Source: Phoronis australis
Taxonomy: Eukaryota > Phoronida > Phoronidae
NCBI GenBank assembly: GCA_002633005.1
Contig: NMRA01000019.1
Location: 18,541 to 47,964 of the forward strand
Length of the DNA: 29,424 nt
Reading direction: 5' to 3'
The number at the start of each line of letters is the position of its first letter. Within the stretch, counting starts at the first letter, position 1. Position numbers and translations under genes: made by a program. Positions 18,301-27,133 of this stretch are shown here, in pieces. The notes beneath the pieces are model-generated. The model saw only the letters and a program-made list of their open reading frames with translations. It was not told the origin of the DNA and searched no databases.

Positions 18301-21300
18301 GGGTAATTTATGTGTAATGAAATATGATCTAAAGTAGATTAATTACCTATTTTGAGATGTCTCGATGTTTCAATGTCTGGATGATTCGTGATGCATGCTA
18401 CAACATGGATTATGTCTGTAAATCTAGAAAAAACAAAGCAATGTTTATTTGACCAATAACTATTAAACTCCTTTCTGCAAGGTCAAGATGAACAAAGGAC
18501 ACTTTCACAAAATTTTAATTCGAAGACCACTTAAACAGCAAAATACAATAACTTTGCAAGACTTCAGCACACAAATCAACTTTTATAAAGTTACAAAATC
18601 ACAATTTCCAATTATTCTGTATGCAGTTGGACATTTAGTCTGCTTACAAAGTGACTCACAAGCGAAAACAGACTGTACATTAACCTCCATTCAAGTTTTA
18701 CTTAACAAAGATAACAAGGCCATACCCTGGGGTCACAACAAGAGCCCTCATCTTCTTCCTTCCTCCACCCCCGGGGCGAGCCGACTTCTTCTTCAAGGCG
18801 TGCACAGCTGCGGTCAGCGTGTTCTGAAGTCCGACGGGGTCAAACAACTGGACAGTCTCAGTAGGGTGCTTGATGACCATCCACCTGCAGACCAGGATAT
18901 ACACTAAGTTTAAACACACAAATAAGTTCTTGCAATTCACATACAGCTGCCTTCCTCTTCAACATTTCAAAGAAAACAATTTAACTTAAGCTAGGTGACT
19001 TGCAACTTTTAAAAATTGGTTTCAAAATTTTCCTCTCCATCTTAAAGGAACTCTACTTCCATTACCAATTGAAAGGGCAACATGATAGTATTTATTAACA
19101 AAAAATGCTTCTCAAAATAGTCGGGCGCGACCAATCCTAAAATTTGACTGCTTCCGTTTAGTTGAAAGTTACGATAATTCTCCACTTATTTTGCAGCAAA
19201 GTATGTGCCAAAATCGTAATTTTTCTTTTTTTCAAGTAACAGTAGTCTCAGCAAATGTTGTTTTAAGACATAACACTACAATCTATGTTTGTAATAGATG
19301 TAATGTACTTAATACTCTTTACTTTTGTGGAGAAATTTAACAAAATATAATTTCACTTGTTGGCCACATCGTGTCCACCATAGGTGAAGAATCCCCATAT
19401 TTCTAATATTAAAAGAATATTGAAAATGATGCTAACAAGAAAAGAGCTTAAGTCGAGTAATTCACAATTCAATCAAAATGTTTCTTAATTTCATGTCAGT
19501 GCAGTAAGTGGAAATGAAATTGATGAAGTAGACCATACAATATCACTCACCTCTGCTGTTCCTTGTTCAGATTTGTCAATGTTTGAGCAAGCTCTTCACG
19601 GTAACTTCCCACCACGCCACCGATGATCGTTACGACCAGCTCATCATAGCTGTCAAAAGTTCCAGTATCATACGTCTGCTTGAGTAGAACGGGCAAGTCA
19701 GCCTTCAGAATGGGCTCCCGAGCACACGGAGCTGACAGCTAGATGGTCTAGAAATCTGAAAGAGTGGATGTCATATAGGAAGTTTTGTAAATGTGTATTA
19801 CTCGAAGTAGTTATGAAGCTGCCATCGATCATACAAACTAACTTTTGGTTTTGAACATTTAACATTATGAAGAATATTTTGCTTCCTGTGTCCAGTTGTA
19901 ATTGATGCACTGCTCTCTCGACTGTACAATATCAACGTTTAATCGACTCAAATTCAAAACGATTTTTATTCAGTTTAAAATGCCAGGGGGAGGTATGTAT
20001 CGTGGTGAGGGCATGTCATGATTTCCACCAAAACTCTATTGACCGTTGATAATGTTTTGTCACCTGCAACATTGAATCCTGTACAAACACCAGCCGTGAC
20101 ATTTTAAAATATTATAGAAACAATGCGTGTACATCTTAGCATGAAAGTTTCATAACAATTCACCAACAAATTCACAATTTCGCAGCGTTTTTGTAATTAA
20201 TTACACCATATTTCCTCACAATTAAATTGGCACTAGAAAATGCAGTTCTAAAAAGTTGCCGAGTTAAATACAAGTTGAGATCAGTTTGACAGTGGTAACA
20301 TGTATAAACTAAGTATCCATGCTGGAATATGTGTTCAAAGTGGCTTTAATTTGTCATCAGTGATTGAAATGTTAATTAACCAGACACTAGTGAAAAAACG
20401 AAGATAAAGCAACTCACCAAAAACAACAGACTTTTCCACTCAGAACTGCTATTCACAAATTTGAATTTGTAATGCCCAACTTAAAAGTCTTAGAGCACCT
20501 GACTTCTCTAGGACTGACAATAAGATTAAATCGCATACTGGCACACTGATTAGTCAATGGTGAAGCCAACTGCCATATGAATAGTTCAACTTTCACACGC
20601 ATTCTTGAACAATAAACTCGTAAAAGGTTCTAAAAATGTGTCAGCTTTGTGCTAGCTTCCCATACATTAGGCACACTTCTCTAAAATCTGCCACACATCG
20701 TGAAGCGCCCACACTTACCCTTGTAAGTCTGGCAAATACACTTCCGCCTTTCTCAGTGGGGAGACGGACGTGTCATGGCGAGAGAAGACCTGATATTTGT
20801 TCTGCAGTTGGACGTGGCTAAAAAGATAAATACAGAATATTACAGCTATAACACAATCTCCATAGCTGTGTTTCCACAGTATACTAAACCAATTATTAAT
20901 TCTCAATGCACATCAATGTTGATAACACGTGAATTATTCTCCATACCTGTCCAGGTTGAACACAAGGACAAAACGGTCATAATGAGGAAAGCTGCTGGTA
21001 GGGTTATAATTCGGGTGAGGAAATGAGGGAGAACGCGGCGATTTTGTCCCCTTTTCACGAAAGTCGTAACACAGTGGAAACTAATCATGTCAGGTTCCTA
21101 GAACATTGTCAGATATACTTTTGTAGCATATTCATGACATACATTCAAAAAAGTACAAACAAGTGTGCAGACGTAATGTCAGTTTGAAACAATAGAGCTA
21201 ATGGAGGCGAACTCGCCCAGCCCTGGTTCTAGTTTGTGTCCAACTGGGGTCAATTCGCCTCCTTCACGGAAAGGTTAAATTCGTAAGAAAACACCTGCTA

Positions 21301-24300
21301 TAGACTCATTGTCTTTTACATAACAAATTTAGGCTTAATATCTACAAGTGGTTTACAATCAACATCTAATCATTCTATTTTCTGAACTCAGATGCAAATA
21401 CATGCTCGTGTGCATTAAGAAACATCATTCATTGAGCACATGATGTGAGTATAGTCTTAATTGAGCGCAGGATGTGAGTATAGCCTTCATTGAGCGCAGG
21501 ATGTGAGTATAGCCTTCATTGAGCGCAGGATGTGAGTATAGCCTTCATTGAGCACAGGATATGAGTATAGCCTTCATTGAGCGCAGGATGTGAGTATAGC
21601 CTAGCATTGTACTGTATCAACTTCACGTTCATTCCTTATCACCTCTCATTTTTTCTAAAAGATGATTTTCTGGCTACCCTTAAAACGTGCTAATAGAAGG
21701 CGGTCTTGCACCAGTAGCAGTGAAGTGAAACACCTGATCATGAACAATTTACAAAGCCAAACAAACTAAAGGTCATGTGGAATTACAATTCTTTGTCACA
21801 TTTTATAATAAAAATATTGAATTTGAGCCTAATAGGTAGAACAAAAAAAAACATGCCAAAGTCTCTCCTAAAATCACCCACCAGGATATTTTAAAGATAC
21901 ACTTAATTTTAGTACACTGGGAGCAATCATAGAATCTCACAAAATGGCAGCGGCGAATATGAGAGCATACACAGTATTCGAGATATGGGTGCTGGGTAAG
22001 CTTGCACAGTCTCGACTAAGCATATACATTCAACAAGGATCCAATGATACAAAATGCTTTAAAAACAAGTTTGCTACAAAGCTGCATCTCGGTAAAAAAA
22101 ACAAAAATTACGGGAATTTAATTCACCAGTTTGCAGACAAATACTAAATACAGAGAGACTGAGCAGGTGCTGAGGCTGAACTGCGCACATTTTGATTTGT
22201 TACAGAAAAGAACGATATTGCATCCTTACCACTTCTTGAGATACAAGGGAAGCTGTGTAATAATTTGCATAGGTGTTGACTCCTGATGGTGCCACAGATG
22301 AAACACATCGCTGAAGAACTCTTTGTAAGCCTTTGTTTTAGGCGCCAGACCAACGACTAGTCGAAAGTCATCTGAGTATAGCTGCACTGGTACAGTGTTA
22401 CTGGCCATGGGACTGTAGGTCAGGGTAAGTAGAGCCACAGAACTGGTAGAGTCCTGCAGAGGGAGCTTATTACAACATACACAATCAAGATGGATGACAG
22501 GATGTATTATGGGGACTTCAATGGATAACGCTACTGTTATGTTGTCCTTCATTTTATAAAACCATATACTTTTAGTATCTTCTCTTTATTATTTTTTTAT
22601 TATTTATTTTGTTTCATCAGTCTTTCCATGTTAGTTTGTTACTCATCATTGATTATTTTAATCGTGTCTTTCATTTTGTAATTCTGTTTGTTTGTCTCAC
22701 TGTCTGTGTATGGTTTTACTGAGGGCCCCAATGGAAAGCAGTGAGAATTGATGGGGGTACCCTAATTGTAAACATTACAATAATAAATAAATATATAAAT
22801 AAATAAAGTATTCCATTCATGATTGCATTATGCAGATGCAAGAATTATTCAAGCAAAGCTAGCGTGATCACGTTCTTCGCTAGCAACAGAATGAGATATC
22901 TCAATGACTAGTGTGATCTTGAATTTTGTGAGTTTCTCGAACATAGGGAACGCAGCCTAGGTTAATTTCCAACTTCGGCTAAATTCCCACCCTCAAAATT
23001 TCACAAATTCTTTATCCGAAAACCAACCCCAATTTTCGACATCCTGGGCATTAACCTGAATGGTTATGGCAAAATGTTCTCAAACAAACAACTCGCGACT
23101 GCTCAGAAAGTCAAAATGAAAATAACATTGAAACAACATGCACAAAAATGTATTTATTATTTATAATAGTGTATATTACTAATTAAAAATGCATCTAAAG
23201 TAGCCTTATGATTTATGTAAACACCAAACATATCTCAATGGCAATTACATAGTTTTTTCATGTTGCATCAAAACAAAACAGGCAGCAGCAACATGAATCC
23301 ATTTTGCAGGTGTCTTGTGCTTCGAACACTTACCCCGTCATAAAATTGTATATTTGTGAGCATGTTCTTTGGTAGACAAAAGCAGCCAAATCGACTATCT
23401 GAGAGTAAGACGGCTTCTTCAAATACGTGGAGCGTGGCTAAGAAAGAAAGACAAATCTGTGACAAAATCGAGGACTACAAAATAGAACAGATAAGGCAAA
23501 GAATTGGTAATAACTGAAACACATTTTGTGGAAAAACATACACATTAGAATACATTTCTGTATAGTTGTTATCCTGATTTCTTGATATAACTTATTTAAG
23601 CTTTTGCATATTACACAGTGATATTATGCAATTCAGTTACAACTTTACAACTAACTAGATTTAACAAGTACGTGCTCAGTGGTCAAACCTCTAAAGTGGT
23701 CAAATCTCTAAAGTGGTCAAATCTCTAAAACATAAACTGTTTTTTTTCACCGAAACTTGTACTGTGCTTCAAAAACCTACCTCGTCTGGCTTAAAAACAG
23801 CCCATTTTCAGACAAAACAATGCCGACCAGTATCTCACCGACAATTTAACATTGTCCTAATTAGTACCACCCTTCTCCTCCATCAGAGTCACGGCTCAGG
23901 GAACTATCGTGCAGAGCCTATTCTGACAGAACCTTTAACTTTAATCCCCATACCTTATTCCCAAAATTTCAGAAAATCCATAACTTTAACAAAGGCTTAT
24001 CCACCTCTATTGGATGTCATTATTGTTACGACTAACAGCCTCCTAGCGACTGTTTTGCACACACTCTAAATCTTACCTTCCTGCATGACCGCCATATTTG
24101 AGCAGCTCCAGACATCCACAGTAGCACCATGCACTAGCGCCTTGCCAAACGTCTCTGTCTTGGGCGACTTGAGAAACTGCTCCACCTTCTCTGACGACTC
24201 CAGCTCTTGCTGACTGATCTGAGTTACAAATAAACATATCCGTTACATAACTTCTCCTCTACTTCATAACTGAAAACCTCACCTTAAAAATACACGGTCT

Positions 24301-27133
24301 GGTTTCTGTTTACAATGTCCTCTAAGAATACTATGACACCTGTTGTTATTGGTTAAATTTCAGTGGATTACACAAGTCTCTATGGCTTACGTAAGGGAAA
24401 TATAATCTTAAAGACAGATGGTCCCTTCTAACAACTATTTTTTTAGCAATTTGCATTTTCCTACCCGACTGCAGCGTACTCTAAAATTAACAGAAAGTCT
24501 TGTCCAGAGAAATTTACACGCAGTATGAAGTATTCAATAGGCAAACCTTAAAACATTAGTGATCGTATTAATGACTCACCATCCAAGAAGTATAGCGGGG
24601 AATATGAGCAGTCAGTATCGTGTACTGACCATCCAGACTTTCTTTGCCTGAAAACAACAACGATTACACAGAATTAACACTGGCTTAAAACCACTACAAA
24701 CCATGTACTGGTGTTAAAGATACCACCTGTCTTCACTGGCATACAATTTGCTCTTCCAAAGCAATGTATCACGTTATTATCATTTGTTTGATTTCATCTG
24801 CGGTGCTGCAGCCGTTATCCAAATGTAAAGTGGAAAAGGCTCGTAAACACCCGGTGTCATGCGACGGATTGCTAGTTAGTTATAAGCCTTTCTATAGATG
24901 TCGCTGTCGTTCGTTTTACCGGCTTGTGACAGTGGCGTTATTTGTTTGTAGTTCCACACAGTTGAAAAATACTTATATAAAACATCGAGTCGCTCGCAAT
25001 ATTTATCGCATTTTATTCGCCGAAACGCATTGCAGAGACTATTTATTGTTTCAACGTGCGATTCCATAACACCCGGTGACATCACAGATAACTTGTAGAT
25101 GTGAAATCCGTAACTACAGTGTCTAATCGGATGGCGCGTGCTTCGAGAATCTTTCACGCAAAAGATTTGCTATTCTAATGTAATTATTTGATGCATTTGA
25201 GGTTGGCTTTCAATTTTTTCTATGATAGTTGCTTTGTTGCAGTGCACCCTGGCTTTTAATTCTGGTGCACTCAAGTGTTGTTTTCTGTCATATTGTTTCC
25301 CGCATCGCCAACTTATCTATAATGCATTGCATAAAAATGGAAAAACCTCAAAAGCAAACAACATTTTCAGAATAATACCAAATCGAAAAAGGTACCATTG
25401 TCTAGTATTCGAACAGTCGATTCCAGGAACGAATCGGCAAAACAAACAGATCCAATTTTGTGGCCAGGATGTTCCGAACTTGGAATATCGTAGACGCAAA
25501 GGCTGGCTAGTTTCACGTATGGACTTGACTTTCCCTCTAGTACAGTTGATGCCTGTCCATGGTTATTCAGAATTTCAATTGTAAAGAACATGTTACTGAA
25601 AAGAAGAAAAATGTGATTTGTCAGATGGAGGGTAAATCAAGTTCCTCAGTCACTAAGGTTCCATAACACAGAAGACAGAATAATGTACATTGACTCAGTC
25701 ATGACATTGAAGGAAAAGTTTTCATACTTTATCCAATCATCGCTCAGCAAGATTCAGTGAAACCAGGTTTGAAATGAGGTGTTTGTCTGCAAAACTGCTC
25801 AGTAGATTTGAATTAAAATACCGGTTCACTTGGAAGAAATATGAAGATCTCGTGAGATTTCATAGGCAACAGAGTTGTATTAGACTATTATATATGATAA
25901 TCATGTTTTAGGTGTTTCATGCTAGACTTCAAATGACATCATAAGTGCAGACCTCTGAGCATAGTTCGGTCATTTCAGTAAGTAATCTTCAATAAATGAG
26001 CCACATTTAAGAAACCATAAAACATCACCATGACTCATCCACTTACCTGGAGTCTACATCCAGACCCAACAGAGCACATCTGTCCTGCACAAGCCTGTAA
26101 GCCTTGCTTCTCGCCTACAAATTCAACAATACAATAGTGAGCATCAAAGGGGGTTGTGAATTCATATAGAATTATTAAAATTGCCGATGACACCTAGACA
26201 TAGTGGGCACTTTTCTCAAAATGGTCCGTCAGTTATCAGCTAATTCAGCACTGGTAACCTGTCTATCTTGAATAGGTGCGTAATAAACTGGTACAGTGTA
26301 ATGGGGCACAATGTAATCCATAAATTAGTCCTATAACTGCTCGTAAGACACCTTTTTTGCTTGACTGATGACAACTTGAACAACTTTATGTGTACCACGT
26401 TGTGTAGCCAAAATCTTACGGTATCAACTGCAACTGTCTGCAACAGTATGCGACACGAGCAGTCCTCATAAGCAAATTACCTCAAGCCGGTCACTCAATT
26501 AGTGACTATATCAACATTATTTATGGGCCTGAGTCTCAACTTTTTATGATTCACGACACAAAAAATTTCAAAGCTGAGTGGTACGCAACAAGTCCATCTC
26601 AGGTCTTAGTGTGATATCAGATCTACCTTTAACAGACTATATATAGACCAGTCACACGATGTGTTTCTCTACCTCCACCACAGAGGAGAGGATTTGATCA
26701 GTAACAATTGGCAAGGGAGACAAGCCAAGAGCAATATTTTTGGGGTGCAACAAATGCCACCAGAGAATTCTTCCCACATGCTGCTGACACACTCCAATGA
26801 GAGTTCTTAAATCTGAGTCATGGATATAGAGGGCCTGAGAATTGAAATTACCAAAGGCTGAACAGATGTATGGGTGACACCTAATGACGTCAATGTTCTT
26901 CAAGAACAAATGGCTCACACATTTGTGGAGAAAATGTTTTTGTGTAGCAAAATATGTCACCAACATGGCGCAAAAGTATGTTCTATACACTGCCTATCTT
27001 ACCAATTTACAGCTCAAAGTTGATGCATAGATTGGCAGGACTTCCATCACGACATCCACAATGATAGCATAGGTCTGGTTCAAGAGGTTCTGATCTTTAC
27101 TGCTAGGTGGTGCTGAAGGACCATCACCGCTAA
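15129..27133 (-). CDS. DNAAF9: DNAAF9 (C20orf194/Shulin)-like protein, C-terminal ~757 residues, 18 exons
   Basis: Known role, if the assignment is right: Shulin/DNAAF9 packages outer-arm dyneins in the cytoplasm before delivery to cilia, and the vertebrate protein has been proposed as an ARL3 effector. Exons 5' to 3': 27003-27133, 26047-26114, 24727-24752 (tentative), 24580-24647, 24077-24218, 23334-23437, 22230-22453, 20719-20817, 20418-20448, 19551-19738, 18726-18884, 18347-18423, 17777-17996, 17388-17474, 16880-17061, 15992-16191, 15560-15625, 15129-15329. Every junction is GT..AG and phases agree throughout. Landmarks are TAHIPRYTSWM, ALVVTPGFTDIIHVV, CYPAIGEVSIQFPQPLERSK and DPLPEGWFYNG near the C-terminus. 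No signal peptide or membrane helix is evident in this part. The vertebrate protein is about 1,177 residues, so about a third (the N-terminus) lies past the window. The name rests on remembered family resemblance, mainly the C-terminus; the gene model is much surer than the name. Confidence 0.6.
15560..15625 (-). CDS. DNAAF9: DNAAF9-like exon
   Basis: The acceptor is ATTTTTAG and the donor is GAG|GTAGGA. The exon is 66 nt, exactly 22 codons in phase 0, encoding KPEKKPLRTPSSLSTAELKN and IE. It is a lysine/proline-rich linker before the C-terminal block. Confidence 0.8.
15992..16191 (-). CDS. DNAAF9: DNAAF9-like exon
   Basis: The acceptor is TTCATTTTAG and the donor is CAG|GTACAA. The 200-nt exon encodes SPTKKMEVYFVTLSNSLQIS, then HNVVVFTGCSLEELKLRDWL and RACGKQ. 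Confidence 0.9.
16880..17061 (-). CDS. DNAAF9: DNAAF9-like exon
   Basis: The acceptor is TTGTTTTCTAG and the donor is TCAG|GTGAGT. The 182-nt exon encodes KTMQFSVRDCYPAIGEVSIQ, then FPQPLERSKFVAKLRSLHSS and VGNVYAVRGSVTFS. Confidence 0.9.
17388..17474 (-). CDS. DNAAF9: DNAAF9-like exon
   Basis: The acceptor is TTTTGTTACAG and the donor is CTG|GTATGG. The 87-nt exon encodes SPDIELILSEDAFTENNMTR and SRHLSQPC, with Arg and Trp codons split at its two ends. Confidence 0.82.
17777..17996 (-). CDS. DNAAF9: DNAAF9-like exon
   Basis: The acceptor is TTACTTAAG and the donor is CCAG|GTAAGA. The 220-nt exon encodes SVTVCVDPLNVFMHHRMTLP, then KLLDQCALGFVNNVLFTSST and NPDVAFLLAERGQMT. No stop occurs in frame, and both junctions agree in phase. 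Confidence 0.88.
18347..18423 (-). CDS. DNAAF9: DNAAF9-like exon
   Basis: The acceptor is TTTTTTCTAG and the donor is ATAG|GTAATT. The 77-nt exon encodes FTDIIHVVACITNHPDIETS and RHLKI. It joins on both sides in phase (TPG-FTDII and LKIG-SVTV). Confidence 0.85.
18726..18884 (-). CDS. DNAAF9: DNAAF9-like exon
   Basis: The acceptor is GGTCTGCAG and the donor is CAGG|GTATGG. The 159-nt exon encodes WMVIKHPTETVQLFDPVGLQ, then NTLTAAVHALKKKSARPGGG and GRKKMRALVVTP. The basic, glycine-rich KKKSARPGGGGRKK stretch looks like a flexible loop before a beta strand (ALVVTPG). Confidence 0.88.
19551..19738 (-). CDS. DNAAF9: DNAAF9-like exon
   Basis: The donor is AGAG|GTGAGT. Two acceptors are possible (CTAG at 19738, CAG at 19731); only the first agrees in phase with the microexon. 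The 188-nt exon encodes LSAPCAREPILKADLPVLLK, then QTYDTGTFDSYDELVVTIIG and GVVGSYREELAQTLTNLNKE. Confidence 0.87.
20418..20448 (-). CDS. DNAAF9: 31-nt microexon of the DNAAF9-like gene
   Basis: The acceptor is TTGTGAATAG and the donor is TTG|GTGAGT. It carries one base and ten codons (SSEWKSLLFL). It joins ...LPDLQG to LSAPCAREP..., correcting a phase clash between the flanking exons and fixing the acceptor of the next exon at 19738. It is too short for any open-frame scan. Confidence 0.75.
20719..20817 (-). CDS. DNAAF9: DNAAF9-like exon
   Basis: The acceptor is ATCTTTTTAG and the donor is AAGG|GTAAGT. The 99-nt exon is one base, 32 codons, two bases. It encodes HVQLQNKYQVFSRHDTSVSP and LRKAEVYLPDLQ. 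The next firm exon cannot follow it in phase without the 31-nt microexon. Confidence 0.82.
20818..22229 (-). other. Intron of the DNAAF9-like gene
   Basis: It contains the 29-bp minisatellite. An inverted pair GGAGGCGAA (about 21203) / TTCGCCTCC (about 21254) is also present. Otherwise nothing was recognised. Confidence 0.55.
21431..21604. repeat. 29-bp minisatellite (6 copies) in an intron of the DNAAF9-like gene
   Basis: The unit is ATTGAGCGCAGGATGTGAGT plus ATAGCCTTC, with starts at 21431, 21460, 21489, 21518, 21547 and 21576. The middle copies are almost perfect; the first and fifth vary. Confidence 0.95.
22230..22453 (-). CDS. DNAAF9: DNAAF9-like exon (largest in window)
   Basis: The acceptor is CTCCCTCTGCAG and the donor is GTG|GTAAGG. 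The 224-nt exon encodes DSTSSVALLTLTYSPMASNT, then VPVQLYSDDFRLVVGLAPKT and a C-terminal part with FHLWHHQEST and QLPLYLKK. It alternates strands and loops like a globular domain; no motif was recognised. Confidence 0.88.
22575..22808 (+). mobile_element. 3' end of a non-LTR retrotransposon (L2/CR1-like) with TAAA tail
   Basis: A T-rich stretch is followed by GAGGGCCCCAATGGAAAGCA, then GTGAGAATTGATGGGG, and finally AATAATAAATAAATATATAA with further TAAA units. A 'gggcccc..gaaagcagt..' block before a short simple-repeat tail is typical of L2/CR1-type LINE ends. No reverse transcriptase remains. It lies in an intron of the minus-strand gene. Confidence 0.45.
23334..23437 (-). CDS. DNAAF9: DNAAF9-like exon
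   Basis: The acceptor is CTTTCTTAG and the donor is GGG|GTAAGT. The 104-nt exon encodes TLHVFEEAVLLSDSRFGCFC and LPKNMLTNIQFYDG. Confidence 0.85.
23679..23729. repeat. 17-bp tandem repeat (3 copies)
   Basis: GTGGTCAAATCTCTAAA is repeated three times, the first copy with one difference. It is intronic. Confidence 0.9.
24077..24218 (-). CDS. DNAAF9: DNAAF9-like exon
   Basis: The acceptor is GTAACTCAG and the donor is GAAG|GTAAGA. The 142-nt exon encodes ISQQELESSEKVEQFLKSPK, then TETFGKALVHGATVDVWSCS and NMAVMQE. No stop occurs in frame and both junction phases agree with neighbours. Confidence 0.85.
24580..24647 (-). CDS. DNAAF9: DNAAF9-like exon
   Basis: The acceptor is TTGTTTTCAG and the donor is ATG|GTGAGT. 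The 68-nt exon begins with two bases and ends in phase 0. It encodes KESLDGQYTILTAHIPRYTS and WM. Confidence 0.8.
24727..24752 (-). CDS. DNAAF9: Tentative 26-nt microexon of the DNAAF9-like gene
   Basis: Proposed because the flanking exons are out of phase with each other. This 26-nt segment has an AAG acceptor and a CAG|GTGGTA donor, and carries one base, eight codons, one base, which restores frame. It would encode ANCMPVKT. The pyrimidine tract is weak, so another exon in the 24648-26046 gap is possible. Confidence 0.3.
24753..26046 (-). other. Long intron of the DNAAF9-like gene with unexplained ORF-dense segment
   Basis: Positions 24840-25600 are richer in CpG than the surroundings and hold overlapping open frames on both strands (plus 24764-25069 and 25222-25584; minus 24876-25157, 25317-25499 and 25367-25591). 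An ACACCCGGTG motif occurs twice, at 24847 and 25069, and TATATAAA is at 24974-24981. None of the frames resembles a protein I know. It may be a transposon remnant. Confidence 0.35.
26047..26114 (-). CDS. DNAAF9: DNAAF9-like exon
   Basis: The acceptor is AATTTGTAG and the donor is CCAG|GTAAGT. The exon is 68 nt, phase 0 in and two bases out. It encodes ARSKAYRLVQDRCALLGLDV and DS. Its end phase does not fit the exon at 24580-24647 directly, so a small exon is needed in between. Confidence 0.75.
27003..27133 (-). CDS. DNAAF9: DNAAF9-like, most 5' firm exon in window
   Basis: The acceptor follows a strong pyrimidine tract (CTGTTTCCAG) and the donor is TTG|GTAAGA. The 131-nt exon begins with two bases. 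It encodes SGDGPSAPPSSKDQNLLNQT and YAIIVDVVMEVLPIYASTLS. The preceding exon must end with one base. Confidence 0.8.

Noticed and set aside
19732-19738. Acceptor CAG at 19731 instead of CTAG at 19738
   Set aside because: It would need the preceding exon to end with one base; no such exon was found, whereas the microexon ends in phase 0.
21429-21604. CRISPR-like array
   Set aside because: The units are contiguous with no unique spacers and the sequence is from an animal nuclear genome; it is a simple tandem repeat.
23713-24069. 118-codon plus-strand frame
   Set aside because: It begins in the 17-bp tandem repeat, lies antisense in an intron and resembles nothing known.
25222-25584. 120-codon plus-strand frame as a real single-exon gene
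   Set aside because: No recognisable domain and other long frames overlap it on the opposite strand; kept only as part of the unexplained segment.
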